From an uncultured Coriobacteriaceae bacterium (GTDB taxonomy: Bacteria; Actinomycetota; Coriobacteriia; Coriobacteriales; Eggerthellaceae): DNA of 16,245 bases. The DNA is taken from contig URQU01000040.1 of the NCBI GenBank assembly GCA_900550055.1, positions 1 to 16,245 of the forward strand. The letters are read 5' to 3'. Both the position numbers and the translations under genes were made by a program. This document shows positions 6,023 to 13,456 of this stretch, piece after piece. Under the pieces are notes generated by a model. That model searched no databases and was not told where the DNA came from. It saw only the letters and a list, made by a program, of their open reading frames with translations. Numbering within the stretch: position 1 is the stretch's first letter; each line of letters begins with the position of its first letter.

Positions 6023-6763
6023 GTGGGGTTATTCGGGAAGAAGAGGGCGGCGGGCTCTGGCGTGGCCGTGGGTGAAGGCGCGTTCGCGGGTGCGGCGTTA
6101 TTCGGCGCTGCCGACTCGCTGGCCTCTGGCGGCGCGTTGTCGGACGTGGAGTTTCGCCACGTGTGCAAGGCGTACGGTGCCAACGAGGTCTTGCGGCGCG
6201 TGACGTTCACGTTGCCGGGCGGCGGCGTGCGCTGCCTGATGGCGCCGTCGGGCAGCGGCAAGACCACGCTGTTCCGGGTGCTGTTGGGCCTCGAACACGC
6301 CGACTCCGGAGAGATTTGCGGCATTTTCCCTGGTCGCATCAGCATGATGTTCCAAGAAGACCGCTTGTGCGAAACCTTGACGCCGGTGGAGAACGTGGCG
6401 CTGGTGCTGCCAGCCGAGACGCGGCGGGCCGACGTCGCCGCGCTGCTGGCAGAGATCTTGCCGACGGATTGCCTGGGGCAGCCAGCCATGGAGCTGTCCG
6501 GTGGCATGCGCCGACGTGTGTCGCTAGCGCGTGCCGTTGCGTTCCCGAGCGACCTCATTGTGCTTGATGAGCCGTTTACCGGTCTTGACCAGGCTACAAA
6601 GGAAAAGGTCATCGCGTTCGTGCTGCGCCATCGCGCTGGTCGCACGCTGCTGGTCGCCACACACGGCGAGGATGATGCGCGCCTGCTGGGTGCTGAGCGC
6701 GTGAACCTGGCCGACGTGCAAGACGGCGGCGTGAGCGTGACAGGCGCGACAAGGATCGGGTGA
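6023..6763 (+). CDS. ABC transporter ATPase (NitT/TauT type)
   Basis: The product is 246 residues from the GTG at 6023, which has GAGGCGAG just upstream and begins one base after the permease stop. An in-frame TTG at 5990 is possible but would overlap the permease. The first ~40 residues are an Ala/Gly-rich extension. The cassette then shows Walker A APSGSGKTT (74-82; Ala replaces the usual first Gly), Q-loop Gln at 111 (MMFQEDRL), signature LSGGM (158-162), Walker B LIVLDEP (178-184), D-loop GLD and switch His at THGEDD (about 214). It powers import by the preceding binding protein and permease. The short, tightly packed cassette fits the SsuB/TauB/ThiZ group. All catalytic residues are present, so it should be active. 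Confidence 0.9.
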   Translation: MGLFGKKRAAGSGVAVGEGAFAGAALFGAADSLASGGALSDVEFRHVCKAYGANEVLRRVTFTLPGGGVRCLMAPSGSGKTTLFRVLLGLEHADSGEICGIFPGRISMMFQEDRLCETLTPVENVALVLPAETRRADVAALLAEILPTDCLGQPAMELSGGMRRRVSLARAVAFPSDLIVLDEPFTGLDQATKEKVIAFVLRHRAGRTLLVATHGEDDARLLGAERVNLADVQDGGVSVTGATRIG

Positions 6764-6839
6764 GTTGTCGCGATTCTGGAACAAGGCGTGAGCTCTGCTG
6801 CGCATGGCACGGCATTGATTCTCTGAAAGGATTTGCGTA

Positions 6840-7037
6840 ATGGATACAACGAAAACGATGCGCCAGCTGTGCGCGGACGAGCCGAAGCTTGAGGCGTTCC
6901 TGCAGTCGAAGGGCTTCCCGTTTTCGCTCGATAACCCCATTGTCGACTTGGTCACATTCGAAGACGTGTGCCAGGTGCGCAGCCTGGATCGTGACGAGTT
7001 TCTGGGCGAATTTGAAGCGTATAAGGCCAACGTATAA
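6840..7037 (+). CDS. 65-residue DUF1858-like protein
   Basis: The ATG at 6840 follows GAAAGGA by nine bases. The product is a small acidic helical protein (MRQLCADEPKLEAFLQSKGF, then FEDVCQVRSLDRDEFLGEF). The pattern of a short helix, a KGFPF turn in place of the usual Gly/Cys region, and a closing VTFEDVCQVRSLD helix fits the DUF1858/ScdA-N-like family. These small domains often accompany iron-sulfur or hybrid-cluster enzymes. Only two Cys are present and no CxxC, so it should not bind a cluster by itself. It sits between the transporter (76 bases after the ATPase stop) and the giant activase (48 bases before its start), suggesting a partner or adaptor of the activase. The family assignment is by pattern only. 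Confidence 0.65.
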   Translation: MDTTKTMRQLCADEPKLEAFLQSKGFPFSLDNPIVDLVTFEDVCQVRSLDRDEFLGEFEAYKANV

Positions 7038-7085
7038 ACGTCGCTGCGGATTGGTTGTTTCTGGCGGGAAACCGAGGGGGTTCGC

Positions 7086-10000
7086 GTGTATTACTTGGGA
7101 ATCGACATAGGTGCATCGTCGGTGAAGATGGCGGTGGTTGATGCGAACGGCGCTGTGCTGCGCGTGCTGCGCCGCGCTCATAAGGGCTCGCCGCTGCCGT
7201 GCCTGGGTGCTCTGCTAGGCGAGCTTGCGGATGCGGGTGATTTGCCTGGCGAATGCGGCCGCGCGGTTGTTACAGGCAGCGGCGCGGATATGTTGCGCGC
7301 CGCTGCTCCCGCCGTGCTTGAGCTGGAAGAGGTTCCGGCCCTGGTCAAAGGCGTGCGGGCGCTTGCGCCTCAGGCGGCGAGCGTGATTGGGATGGGCGCG
7401 CAGTCGGGCGTGTTCGCTACGGGTTTTGCCCATGGTTCGGCGCCGGAATTCGCTATGAACGAAAGCTGCGCGGCGGGTACGGGCAGCTTTTTCGAGGATC
7501 AGATGCAGCGTTTGGGGTTGCCGCTGGAAAGCTACTCCGATCTGGTGGCACGTGCGCAAAGCGTGCCGCGTTTGTCAGGCCGTTGCAGCGTGTTCGCCAA
7601 AACCGATATCATTCACCGCCAGCAGGAGGGCGTGCCCGTTGAGGACATCCTGCAAGGCTTGTGCCATGCGACGGTGAAGGCGTTCAAAGCCACTATTGTG
7701 CGCAATCTGCCGGTTGAAAAGCCGGTGGCGCTGGCTGGCGGCGTGCTGGAGAACGCTGGCGTGGTTCGTGCGGTGCGCGAGGTGTTTGGCCTGGCGGAAG
7801 GCGAATTGCTCGCGGACGAGAAGCTTGTGTGCGCGCAAGCGGTGGGCGCGGCGCTGGCAGCGGCGGAAGGCGCGGGCGGGCGCGATGGCGAACGCATTGC
7901 TGCGGGCGATGGCGCGGGTTTGCATGTTGTGGGCGCGGGCGCGGCAAGTGACGCGTCCGCGGGGCTTGCGTCGCTTGCCGCCTTGCGCTCTGCGCTTGAG
8001 GGAACGCAGGCTGCGCAGGCCGACGATCTGCCGCGACTGCCTCGGCTGCCGCAGGTTGATTGCATGCCGAACTGCGGTTTTGCGTTGGCTCCTAGCCCGT
8101 GGAACCCGCAGGGGTCGCCCGCCCGCGAAGGTGGCGCGGTGCCGCGCTCGGCGGTGGTGGATGCGCTGGAACAAGGTGCTCCCGTGCCAGTGGCGCTGGG
8201 CGTGGACGTGGGATCTACCAGCACAAACCTTGTGCTTGTCAGCACTGACGGCGTGCTGCTGGACGCGCAGTACCTGCGCACGCGCGGCAACCCCAAGCAG
8301 GCCGTGCGCGACGGGCTTGCCTCGTTGGCGCAGCGCGTGGGCGATCGCGCCTGTGTAGTGGCCGCGGGTGTGACGGGCAGCGGGCGCACCATGATCGGCA
8401 AGCTCATCGGAGCCGATGCCGTACGCGACGAGATTACCGCACAAGCGCGCGCTGCCGCTGCGGCTGACTCGCAAGTGGACACCGTGTTCGAAATCGGCGG
8501 GCAGGATTCTAAGTACATCAGCCTGGTTGCTGGCCAGGTGGCCGATTTCCAAATGAACAAGGTGTGCGCGGCGGGCACGGGCAGTTTCGTGGAAGAGCAA
8601 GCGGCGCGCCTGGGCATTGCGCTTCCCGATTACGGCTCGCTGGCGCTTTCGGCGGAACATCCCGTTGAACTGGGTGAACGTTGCACGGTGTTTATGGAAA
8701 CCGCTATTAATGCCGCTTTGGCGAAAGGCGCGACCAAATCCGAGGTTGCTGCCGGCCTGTGCCTGTCGGTGGTGCGCAACTACCTGCACAAAGTGGTGAA
8801 CGCCAAACCGGTGGGGCAGCGCATCGTGCTGCAGGGCGGCGTTGCCTACAACCCCGCCATCGTGGCGGCCTTCCGCGCGTATGCGGGCGAGAGCCTTACG
8901 GTCAGCCCGTGGTTCGCCGTTTCGGGTGCCGTGGGTGCAGCGCTGCTGGCTGCGGAGTCCCAGGGCGTGCTAGAACCGGTGCAAACCGGTGAAAGTGCTG
9001 GTGTGGCGCATGGTGCAGCCACAGTGTCGAGCTCGTGCGTTTGCCGACGGGAAAATGTGCTCTCTAACTTCAAGGGCTGGGACCTTTTGGGCGTCTCGCA
9101 CGAAACCCGCCGCATCGACCCGGCCGAAATCGCCGCAAACCGCGCGTTCTTCCATAAAGTCGACGAGATGTTCCTCGAAGGCTACGACCCCACGCGCGAC
9201 CCGGCGAAGAAAACGGTGGGTATCCCACGCTGCTTGATGTTGCACAAGCTATTTCCCATGGCTAACGCTTTCTTCAAGCAGCTCGGCTTCAACGTGGTGC
9301 TGACCAACGCATCCGATGAGGAGACGGTACGCCTTGCGCAGGCAAGCGCACAAGGCGAGACATGCTACCCCGTGAAGCTGGTGCACGGTCACATGGCGCA
9401 GCTGCTTGATAGGGACGTCGATTACGTGTTCATGCCCAGCGTGCACACCATTCGCCATCTGAAGTCGACGGTGCCGCACAACTACGCGTGCACGTATATG
9501 CAGTCCATCCCGGTCATCGTGGCGTCCGAACTGGACTACGAAGGCCACGGCATCACGCTGTTGAATCCCCTGATGAACCTTGATTTCGGACAGGGTGCCA
9601 TGGCGGAGGTCATGCTGCAGGTCGGAGCGCAACTTGGCCGCACGCCGCAGGAAACGGCGCGCGCCATGCTGGCCGGCGGGTTCGCCGTCACGGAGTTCAC
9701 GCGCAAAACCGAGGAGCTGGGCGATCAGCTGCTGGCCGGTCTGAAACCAGGAGAGCGCGTTATCGTGCTGATCACGCGCAACTACGGCATCGTGGACCCG
9801 GCGCTGAACATGGGTATACCCGACATGCTGCTCGATCGAGGCTGGAAAGTTATCACCGTAAGTCACCTGCATGCGCATGACCTGGGCATATCCGCGGATT
9901 ATCCTGGCGTGGTGTGGCCGTTCGGCCAGCATATCCTTTCAGGCGCGAAGCTCGTTCGCCGCGACCCGCGCCTGTTCGCCGTGTACCTGACCAACCACGG

Positions 10001-11705
10001 TTGCGGCCCCGACACCATGATCAGCCATCTGTTCGCCGAGGAAATGGGGAGCAAGCCGTACCTGCACATCGAGATGGACGAGCATTACTCGAAGGTGGGC
10101 GTGGAAACGCGTGTGGAGGCGTTTTTGAACGCTATCGAGCATTACGAGGCGGCGGATTTGCGCGGCACGCCTACGTCGCGGCACGTGGTGAACTCGGCGT
10201 GCGAGCCGCTGCGCGAAGGCGAGTTAGCGGGCTTGCCATCGTTCGGGCCGTATGGTCCGCTTGCGGCGCAGTGGTTGCGTGACCAGGGTATTCCCGTGCG
10301 CGAGCTGGTGCCCACGTCGACAACGTTGGAGCTGGGGCGCAAAGAGTGCACCAGCAAGGAATACTACTCGTTTGCCAGCTTGCTGGGCGTGAGCTTGGCA
10401 GCTGTGGGTGAAGGTGGCGATGGGGAGGCTGCTGCCGATGGTTGTACGGCCGTGCGCTCCGATGGCCCGGCGCAAGCATACGGCGAAGGTGCTGGTGCTG
10501 TTGACGGGCCGCATGCCGAACGTGATGTCGCTGCGGCTGCAGTCGCGAGTGCGGAAGGTGGTTGGCGCGTTGGCCAGTTGTTGCTGCCGTCGTCGCAGGG
10601 CGGCGAAGCCGATGGGCAGTTCGACCGCGTTATCCGTAGCGTACTGGATGCGAAGGGGCATGGCGACGTGCGTGTTGTGGCACCCGATGTGGAGCTGCTG
10701 CCGTGCAATGTGGCTGATCTCGAGGGCTTGTTCGTGCATGTGCTTGCCGGTGATGTGGTGTGGGCGGCCGCGCCTGCTGCGCGTCCCGCGCTGCAGGAAA
10801 CGTTCGCAAAACCGCATCTGACCTTGGAAGACGTGTTGACGGCGGCGAGCGCTGCCCGGGAAAGCTGGCAGGATGTGCCTGTAGCGCCTCGCAAAACCCT
10901 TGCGCTTGTGGGCGAGTGGCCGCTGGTTGTCGGCGACGAGCTCACGGGCGGTTTGTTCGCCCGCTTGGAGGGCGAAGGCTACCGTGCGATGCGCGCTCCG
11001 TTCGCCGAATACTTGCTGTTCGTATGGGAAGACGGCTGCGACGAGGCAAGGCACGGCAAAGTGGTGGGCGGCCTCATGCCCATGTTGGGCGAAACCGGCG
11101 CACCGAGGGTGGTGGGCCTGCCGGACGTGCCGGCGTCTCAGCCTGAATCCGACCGTGATCAGACGCTCACGCTTTCGGACGTGCAGGCGCTTGCTGTCGG
11201 TTGCGAAGCAGCATGCGCTCACGCGCTTGGCGGCTGTGACGGTTCGCATGAGCACGCGGCGGCGCAGCCGCAGCTGGCAACGGAGCCGCTGGAAGTGAGC
11301 GCGGCGGTTGAGGCTGACCCGCTGTTCGGCGCGGAACAGCGCACGCTGCCACAAGACCAGTGGCGCGCGGTGCTTGAGCGGCTTGGCGGCATGATGCAGC
11401 AAGTGGCCGACGCGTTGGGCGATATGTCCGCCTATGCGTCGGACCATTCGCAGCTTCGCCAGATTGCAACCGACGCGCTGGGTCAGTTTGCAGGCGCGAA
11501 CGCGCGGTATCGGTACGCGAAGGCAGTGCAGGCGGGCCAGAGGGCCGACGGCGTTGTGGCGGTGGCGTCTATGTACGAGAACGCCGACATCATGCTGCGT
11601 TTGAAGAGCGTGCCTTGCCAGGCGCCGCTTTTGCACTTGGCGTTCGACGGCGCGCTTGACCAAAGCGTCGAAGAGCGTCTGCGATCGTTTTTGTACTACG
11701 TGTAG
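7086..11705 (+). CDS. Giant acyl-CoA dehydratase activase / DUF2229 (HgdB-like) iron-sulfur protein
   Basis: The product is 1539 residues; GAGGGGG lies five bases before the GTG start. Module 1 (1-265) and module 2 (368-625) are ASKHA activases. Both have the phosphate loop (YLGIDIGASSVK; LGVDVGSTSTN), both have CAAGTGSF (Cys128, Cys494), and both have the second cluster Cys in GRCSVF (Cys167) or GERCTVF (Cys533). These match the [4Fe-4S]-bridging Cys of 2-hydroxyglutaryl-CoA dehydratase activase HgdC. Module 3 (about 705-1105) is DUF2229/HgdB-like, with Cys at GIPRC (716), GETC (760), NHGCGP (973) and GRKEC (1088). A less conserved C-terminal part runs to 1539. In this superfamily the activase uses ATP to push an electron into a low-potential cluster partner. 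Ala/Gly-rich linkers lie near 262-360, 1105-1160 and 1345-1415. The fold type is well supported; the substrate is not known. Confidence 0.9.
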   Translation: MYYLGIDIGASSVKMAVVDANGAVLRVLRRAHKGSPLPCLGALLGELADAGDLPGECGRAVVTGSGADMLRAAAPAVLELEEVPALVKGVRALAPQAASVIGMGAQSGVFATGFAHGSAPEFAMNESCAAGTGSFFEDQMQRLGLPLESYSDLVARAQSVPRLSGRCSVFAKTDIIHRQQEGVPVEDILQGLCHATVKAFKATIVRNLPVEKPVALAGGVLENAGVVRAVREVFGLAEGELLADEKLVCAQAVGAALAAAEGAGGRDGERIAAGDGAGLHVVGAGAASDASAGLASLAALRSALEGTQAAQADDLPRLPRLPQVDCMPNCGFALAPSPWNPQGSPAREGGAVPRSAVVDALEQGAPVPVALGVDVGSTSTNLVLVSTDGVLLDAQYLRTRGNPKQAVRDGLASLAQRVGDRACVVAAGVTGSGRTMIGKLIGADAVRDEITAQARAAAAADSQVDTVFEIGGQDSKYISLVAGQVADFQMNKVCAAGTGSFVEEQAARLGIALPDYGSLALSAEHPVELGERCTVFMETAINAALAKGATKSEVAAGLCLSVVRNYLHKVVNAKPVGQRIVLQGGVAYNPAIVAAFRAYAGESLTVSPWFAVSGAVGAALLAAESQGVLEPVQTGESAGVAHGAATVSSSCVCRRENVLSNFKGWDLLGVSHETRRIDPAEIAANRAFFHKVDEMFLEGYDPTRDPAKKTVGIPRCLMLHKLFPMANAFFKQLGFNVVLTNASDEETVRLAQASAQGETCYPVKLVHGHMAQLLDRDVDYVFMPSVHTIRHLKSTVPHNYACTYMQSIPVIVASELDYEGHGITLLNPLMNLDFGQGAMAEVMLQVGAQLGRTPQETARAMLAGGFAVTEFTRKTEELGDQLLAGLKPGERVIVLITRNYGIVDPALNMGIPDMLLDRGWKVITVSHLHAHDLGISADYPGVVWPFGQHILSGAKLVRRDPRLFAVYLTNHGCGPDTMISHLFAEEMGSKPYLHIEMDEHYSKVGVETRVEAFLNAIEHYEAADLRGTPTSRHVVNSACEPLREGELAGLPSFGPYGPLAAQWLRDQGIPVRELVPTSTTLELGRKECTSKEYYSFASLLGVSLAAVGEGGDGEAAADGCTAVRSDGPAQAYGEGAGAVDGPHAERDVAAAAVASAEGGWRVGQLLLPSSQGGEADGQFDRVIRSVLDAKGHGDVRVVAPDVELLPCNVADLEGLFVHVLAGDVVWAAAPAARPALQETFAKPHLTLEDVLTAASAARESWQDVPVAPRKTLALVGEWPLVVGDELTGGLFARLEGEGYRAMRAPFAEYLLFVWEDGCDEARHGKVVGGLMPMLGETGAPRVVGLPDVPASQPESDRDQTLTLSDVQALAVGCEAACAHALGGCDGSHEHAAAQPQLATEPLEVSAAVEADPLFGAEQRTLPQDQWRAVLERLGGMMQQVADALGDMSAYASDHSQLRQIATDALGQFAGANARYRYAKAVQAGQRADGVVAVASMYENADIMLRLKSVPCQAPLLHLAFDGALDQSVEERLRSFLYYV

Positions 11706-11734
11706 CGCCGCCTGCCAATAGGCGGCGCTACACG
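11699..11734 (+). terminator. 14-bp hairpin overlapping the activase stop codon
   Basis: CGTGTAGCGCCGCC (11699-11712) pairs perfectly with GGCGGCGCTACACG (11721-11734) around an 8-base loop. The stop codon (11703-11705) lies inside the stem. No T tract follows directly, only TTGCCATTTTCGC later. It probably ends or stabilises the operon transcript. Confidence 0.6.
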
Positions 11735-11842
11735 GCGCCGAGTTGCCATTTTCGCTACATGATGGCATCGACAAGCGAGATTCGCTTATATTCGCAATCG
11801 AGGCAACGCAACTCTTAAGGCCACGAACGAACGGAGGCTTTT

Positions 11843-12178
11843 ATGCCGCTTCGCAACTTACCAACCGATGTCGCAACGTCGCTGGCTCAGATGATCGATA
11901 TTCGCCCAGGTCAGGTGTCGAGCATGGCGCTTACGCGCAATGCTGGGTTCGACCTTACGCTGCTGGCGTTTGCACCGGGTGAAAGCGTGAGCGAGGAAGA
12001 ATACTTCGGCGATGTGCTGTATTACCTGGTGGAGGGCGCGGCATGCGTTGTGCTGCCGGAAAGCCGCATTGTGCTTGAGGCTGGTCAGGTGTTGCGTGTC
12101 CCCGCGCATGTTGAACATGCCGTGGAAGACGCGGGCGGCGAAGGCTTCAAGCTGCTGCAGCTGAATGCGCACGAGTAA
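11843..12178 (+). CDS. Small cupin protein (first of tandem pair)
   Basis: The product is 111 residues with GGAGG five bases before the ATG. It is a single cupin barrel: strand MALTRNAGFDLTLLAFAPGE, then GDVLYYLVEG, AGQVLRVPAHVEHAV and a final strand. The first cupin motif normally has a His-x-His pair; here it reads ESVSEEEYFGD without His, while the second keeps His (AHVEHAV). Metal binding is therefore doubtful or different. It aligns well with the second cupin at 12310, so the pair arose by duplication. A sensory, binding or isomerase role is possible; none can be assigned. It is separated from the operon by the hairpin at 11699-11734, and probably starts its own transcript. A loose TATATT at 11787-11792 is the only -10 candidate. 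Confidence 0.8.
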   Translation: MPLRNLPTDVATSLAQMIDIRPGQVSSMALTRNAGFDLTLLAFAPGESVSEEEYFGDVLYYLVEGAACVVLPESRIVLEAGQVLRVPAHVEHAVEDAGGEGFKLLQLNAHE

Positions 12179-12309
12179 GCGTTTGCTGGAGCTGGCTCAT
12201 CCTTAAGCCGGTTTACATCGGTGGCCGGAAGGATAGAGGTAGTGAGAGACACAGGCATCGTGGCAGGTCAACGACGTGTCACGATGACGCAGCAAGAAAG
12301 GAAATCCCC
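12179..12309. other. Spacer between the two cupin genes with two hairpins
   Basis: Two dyads lie between the tandem cupins. The first is ATCCTT...CCGG (12199-12211) with CCGG...AAGGAT (12225-12234), with a 3-base bulge. The second is CATCGTG (12256-12262) with CACGATG (12280-12286) in the leader of the second cupin. No gene and no T tract are seen. The second could influence translation of the following gene. Confidence 0.4.
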
Positions 12310-12651
12310 ATGGCAGAACTTATTAAAAACGTGGAGCATGCAAGCGTTTTCGCCCTGAAGGACCTGGTTGAAATCGAACCGGGACGCGTGAACAGCCTAA
12401 CGTTGTCGCAGACGCCGGGCTGCAAAATGACAGTGTTCGCCATTGACGCCGACGAGGGCATGTCAAGCCACGCGGCGTCGGGCGACGCGCTCATCACAGT
12501 GCTCGAGGGCACGGGCGAAATCACCGTTAACGACGTGCCGCACCAGCTTTCCGCAGGTCAATCTATCGTCATGACCTCGGGAAGCCCGCACAGCGTGCGC
12601 GGCGTCACCCCGTTCAAAATGCAGCTTACGGTGGTGAAGCCCGCAGAATAG
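12310..12651 (+). CDS. Small cupin protein (second of tandem pair)
   Basis: The product is 113 residues; the ATG at 12310 follows GAAAGGA. One cupin barrel is seen: NSLTLSQTPGCKMTVFAIDA, GMSSHAASGDALITVLEGTG, then LSAGQSIVMTSGSPHSV and the last strand. Motif 1 keeps one His (SSHAAS) and motif 2 keeps His in SPHSV, so a metal site is more plausible here than in its upstream paralogue. It shares with that paralogue the pattern PGxVxSxxL...T...A...E..S...GD.L...LEG...L.AGQ. Such small cupins occur in many anaerobes, often of unknown role. It ends shortly before an oppositely oriented transporter remnant; a short GCCCG/CGGGC hairpin at 12682-12697 lies between them. Confidence 0.85.
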   Translation: MAELIKNVEHASVFALKDLVEIEPGRVNSLTLSQTPGCKMTVFAIDADEGMSSHAASGDALITVLEGTGEITVNDVPHQLSAGQSIVMTSGSPHSVRGVTPFKMQLTVVKPAE

Positions 12652-12721
12652 CAAAAGCGGGAAAGACCTGCTTGAAGTTTGGCCCGCGTTCTCGGGCTTA
12701 AGTTGGGTGTGCTCTGGATTG

Positions 12722-12886
12722 CTATTGCTCGAAGTCCACGTCCTTGCTTTCGCGGAAGAACACGAGCGCGACCAGGGCGATTACGGCCATCGCGCCCAGG
12801 TACCAGCCAAGCGTCTGGATGCCGAAGTTCATGACCAGGGCCGACGCGATAGTCGGGGCGAATGCGCCGCCGGTGATGGCCGCCAA
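12722..12886 (-). pseudogene. C-terminal remnant of an MFS (MHS-type) transporter
   Basis: The last 54 residues of a membrane carrier remain. They run from LAAITGGAFAPTIASAL through one membrane helix (YLGAMAVIALVALVFF) to RESKDVDFEQ and a TAG stop. GGGxAPxIA plus the last helix and an acidic tail are typical of the C-terminus of the metabolite:H+ symporter branch of MFS. Beyond 12886 the frame continues but without transporter sequence, so about 380 upstream residues are gone. The loss lies just where the small gene at 12983 and its promoter begin. This is therefore a truncated gene left by a deletion or insertion. Confidence 0.7.
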
Positions 12887-12922
12887 CCGTTCGATGACCG
12901 GTTTCGCAGTATCGGAAGTTGT

Positions 12923-12951
12923 TTGAGAAAAACGGCGCAGTTTGGTATATG
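12923..12951 (+). promoter_or_regulatory. Promoter of the small zinc-ribbon gene
   Basis: TTGAGA (12923-12928; five of six bases match TTGACA) and TATATG (12946-12951) lie exactly 17 bp apart. Transcription would start near 12958, giving a very short leader before the coding start at 12983. Confidence 0.5.
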
Positions 12952-12982
12952 GTGAGGGTGATTTGTTTTGAGGGGGGAGACT

Positions 12983-13294
12983 TTGGCCTCGAAGAAGAAT
13001 CGCTCTTCTTGGGCGAAGGAAAAAGCGCAGTTCAACGCACAGCTGGGCGGTTTCGATGCGCTCGACGACGTGTTCGCGCGGGAAGATTCGCGCCATGCTC
13101 ACCTTGCGGAGGAGCGCGACAGCGCCCAGCGATATAAGGCGTGCGAATCGAAGAATCGTTATGCCACGCTGGCAGAGGCGCAGGAAAACCTTGCCTGGTG
13201 CCAGAAGCAGGGCAAACGCGGCCTGCAGATCTACGAGTGCCCCTATTGCGGCGGCTGGCATCTAACTTCCCATCCCTGGGAGGACGCCCGTTAG
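12983..13294 (+). CDS. Small zinc-ribbon-like protein
   Basis: The product is 103 residues from a TTG at 12983 (MASKKNRSSWAKEKAQF), with a purine-rich AGGGGGGAG at 12971-12979. A TTG at 12968 is an alternative. The N-terminal half is charged and helical. The C-terminal half shows the pattern CxSKxRY...A...C...G...LQIYECPYCGGWHLTSHP: Cys54, Cys86, Cys89 and nearby His93/His97 could bind one zinc. Proteins with this C...Y.CPxCGGWHLT signature occur in actinobacteria and phages with no assigned role. The 5' neighbour is a truncated transporter and the gene has its own promoter, suggesting an inserted accessory gene. Nucleic-acid binding is an inference. Confidence 0.75.
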   Translation: MASKKNRSSWAKEKAQFNAQLGGFDALDDVFAREDSRHAHLAEERDSAQRYKACESKNRYATLAEAQENLAWCQKQGKRGLQIYECPYCGGWHLTSHPWEDAR

Positions 13295-13307
13295 CGGTTT
13301 CCCTGTT

Positions 13308-13341
13308 TCGGGCAGTTAACGCTACGTCCTCAAAATGTCCG
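13308..13341. repeat. Hairpin repeat, copy A
   Basis: This 34-base element begins TCGGGCAGTTAACGCTACGT. It matches copy B (13407-13440) at 26 of 34 positions. CGGGCA (13309-13314) can pair with TGTCCG (13336-13341) through one G-T wobble. Confidence 0.55.
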
Positions 13342-13406
13342 TCCCCGAAATATCGCCCGAAATGTTAGGCGTCGACCTTGCCGCCCGGCATGCGGCACGA
13401 AAGGTC

Positions 13407-13440
13407 TCGGACAGTTGGTGCTACGTCCCCGAGGTGTCCG
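13407..13440. repeat. Hairpin repeat, copy B
   Basis: This 34-base element begins TCGGACAGTTGGTGCTACGT, 99 bases after copy A and in the same orientation. CTCGGACA (13406-13413) pairs perfectly with TGTCCGAG (13435-13442). The core GCTACGTCC is shared with copy A. It lies between two convergent genes, so it could also help end transcription. Confidence 0.55.
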
Positions 13441-13456
13441 AGGCGTCGGGTGATTG

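Noticed and set aside
7575..8789. Two long minus-strand frames opposite the two activase modules
   Set aside because: The Cys motifs and phosphate loops are read on the plus strand; the antisense proteins are low-complexity.
10224..11774. 516-residue open frame on the minus strand opposite the activase gene
   Set aside because: A high-GC antisense shadow; the sequence is Arg/His/Gln-rich with no recognisable motif, while the plus strand has conserved family blocks.
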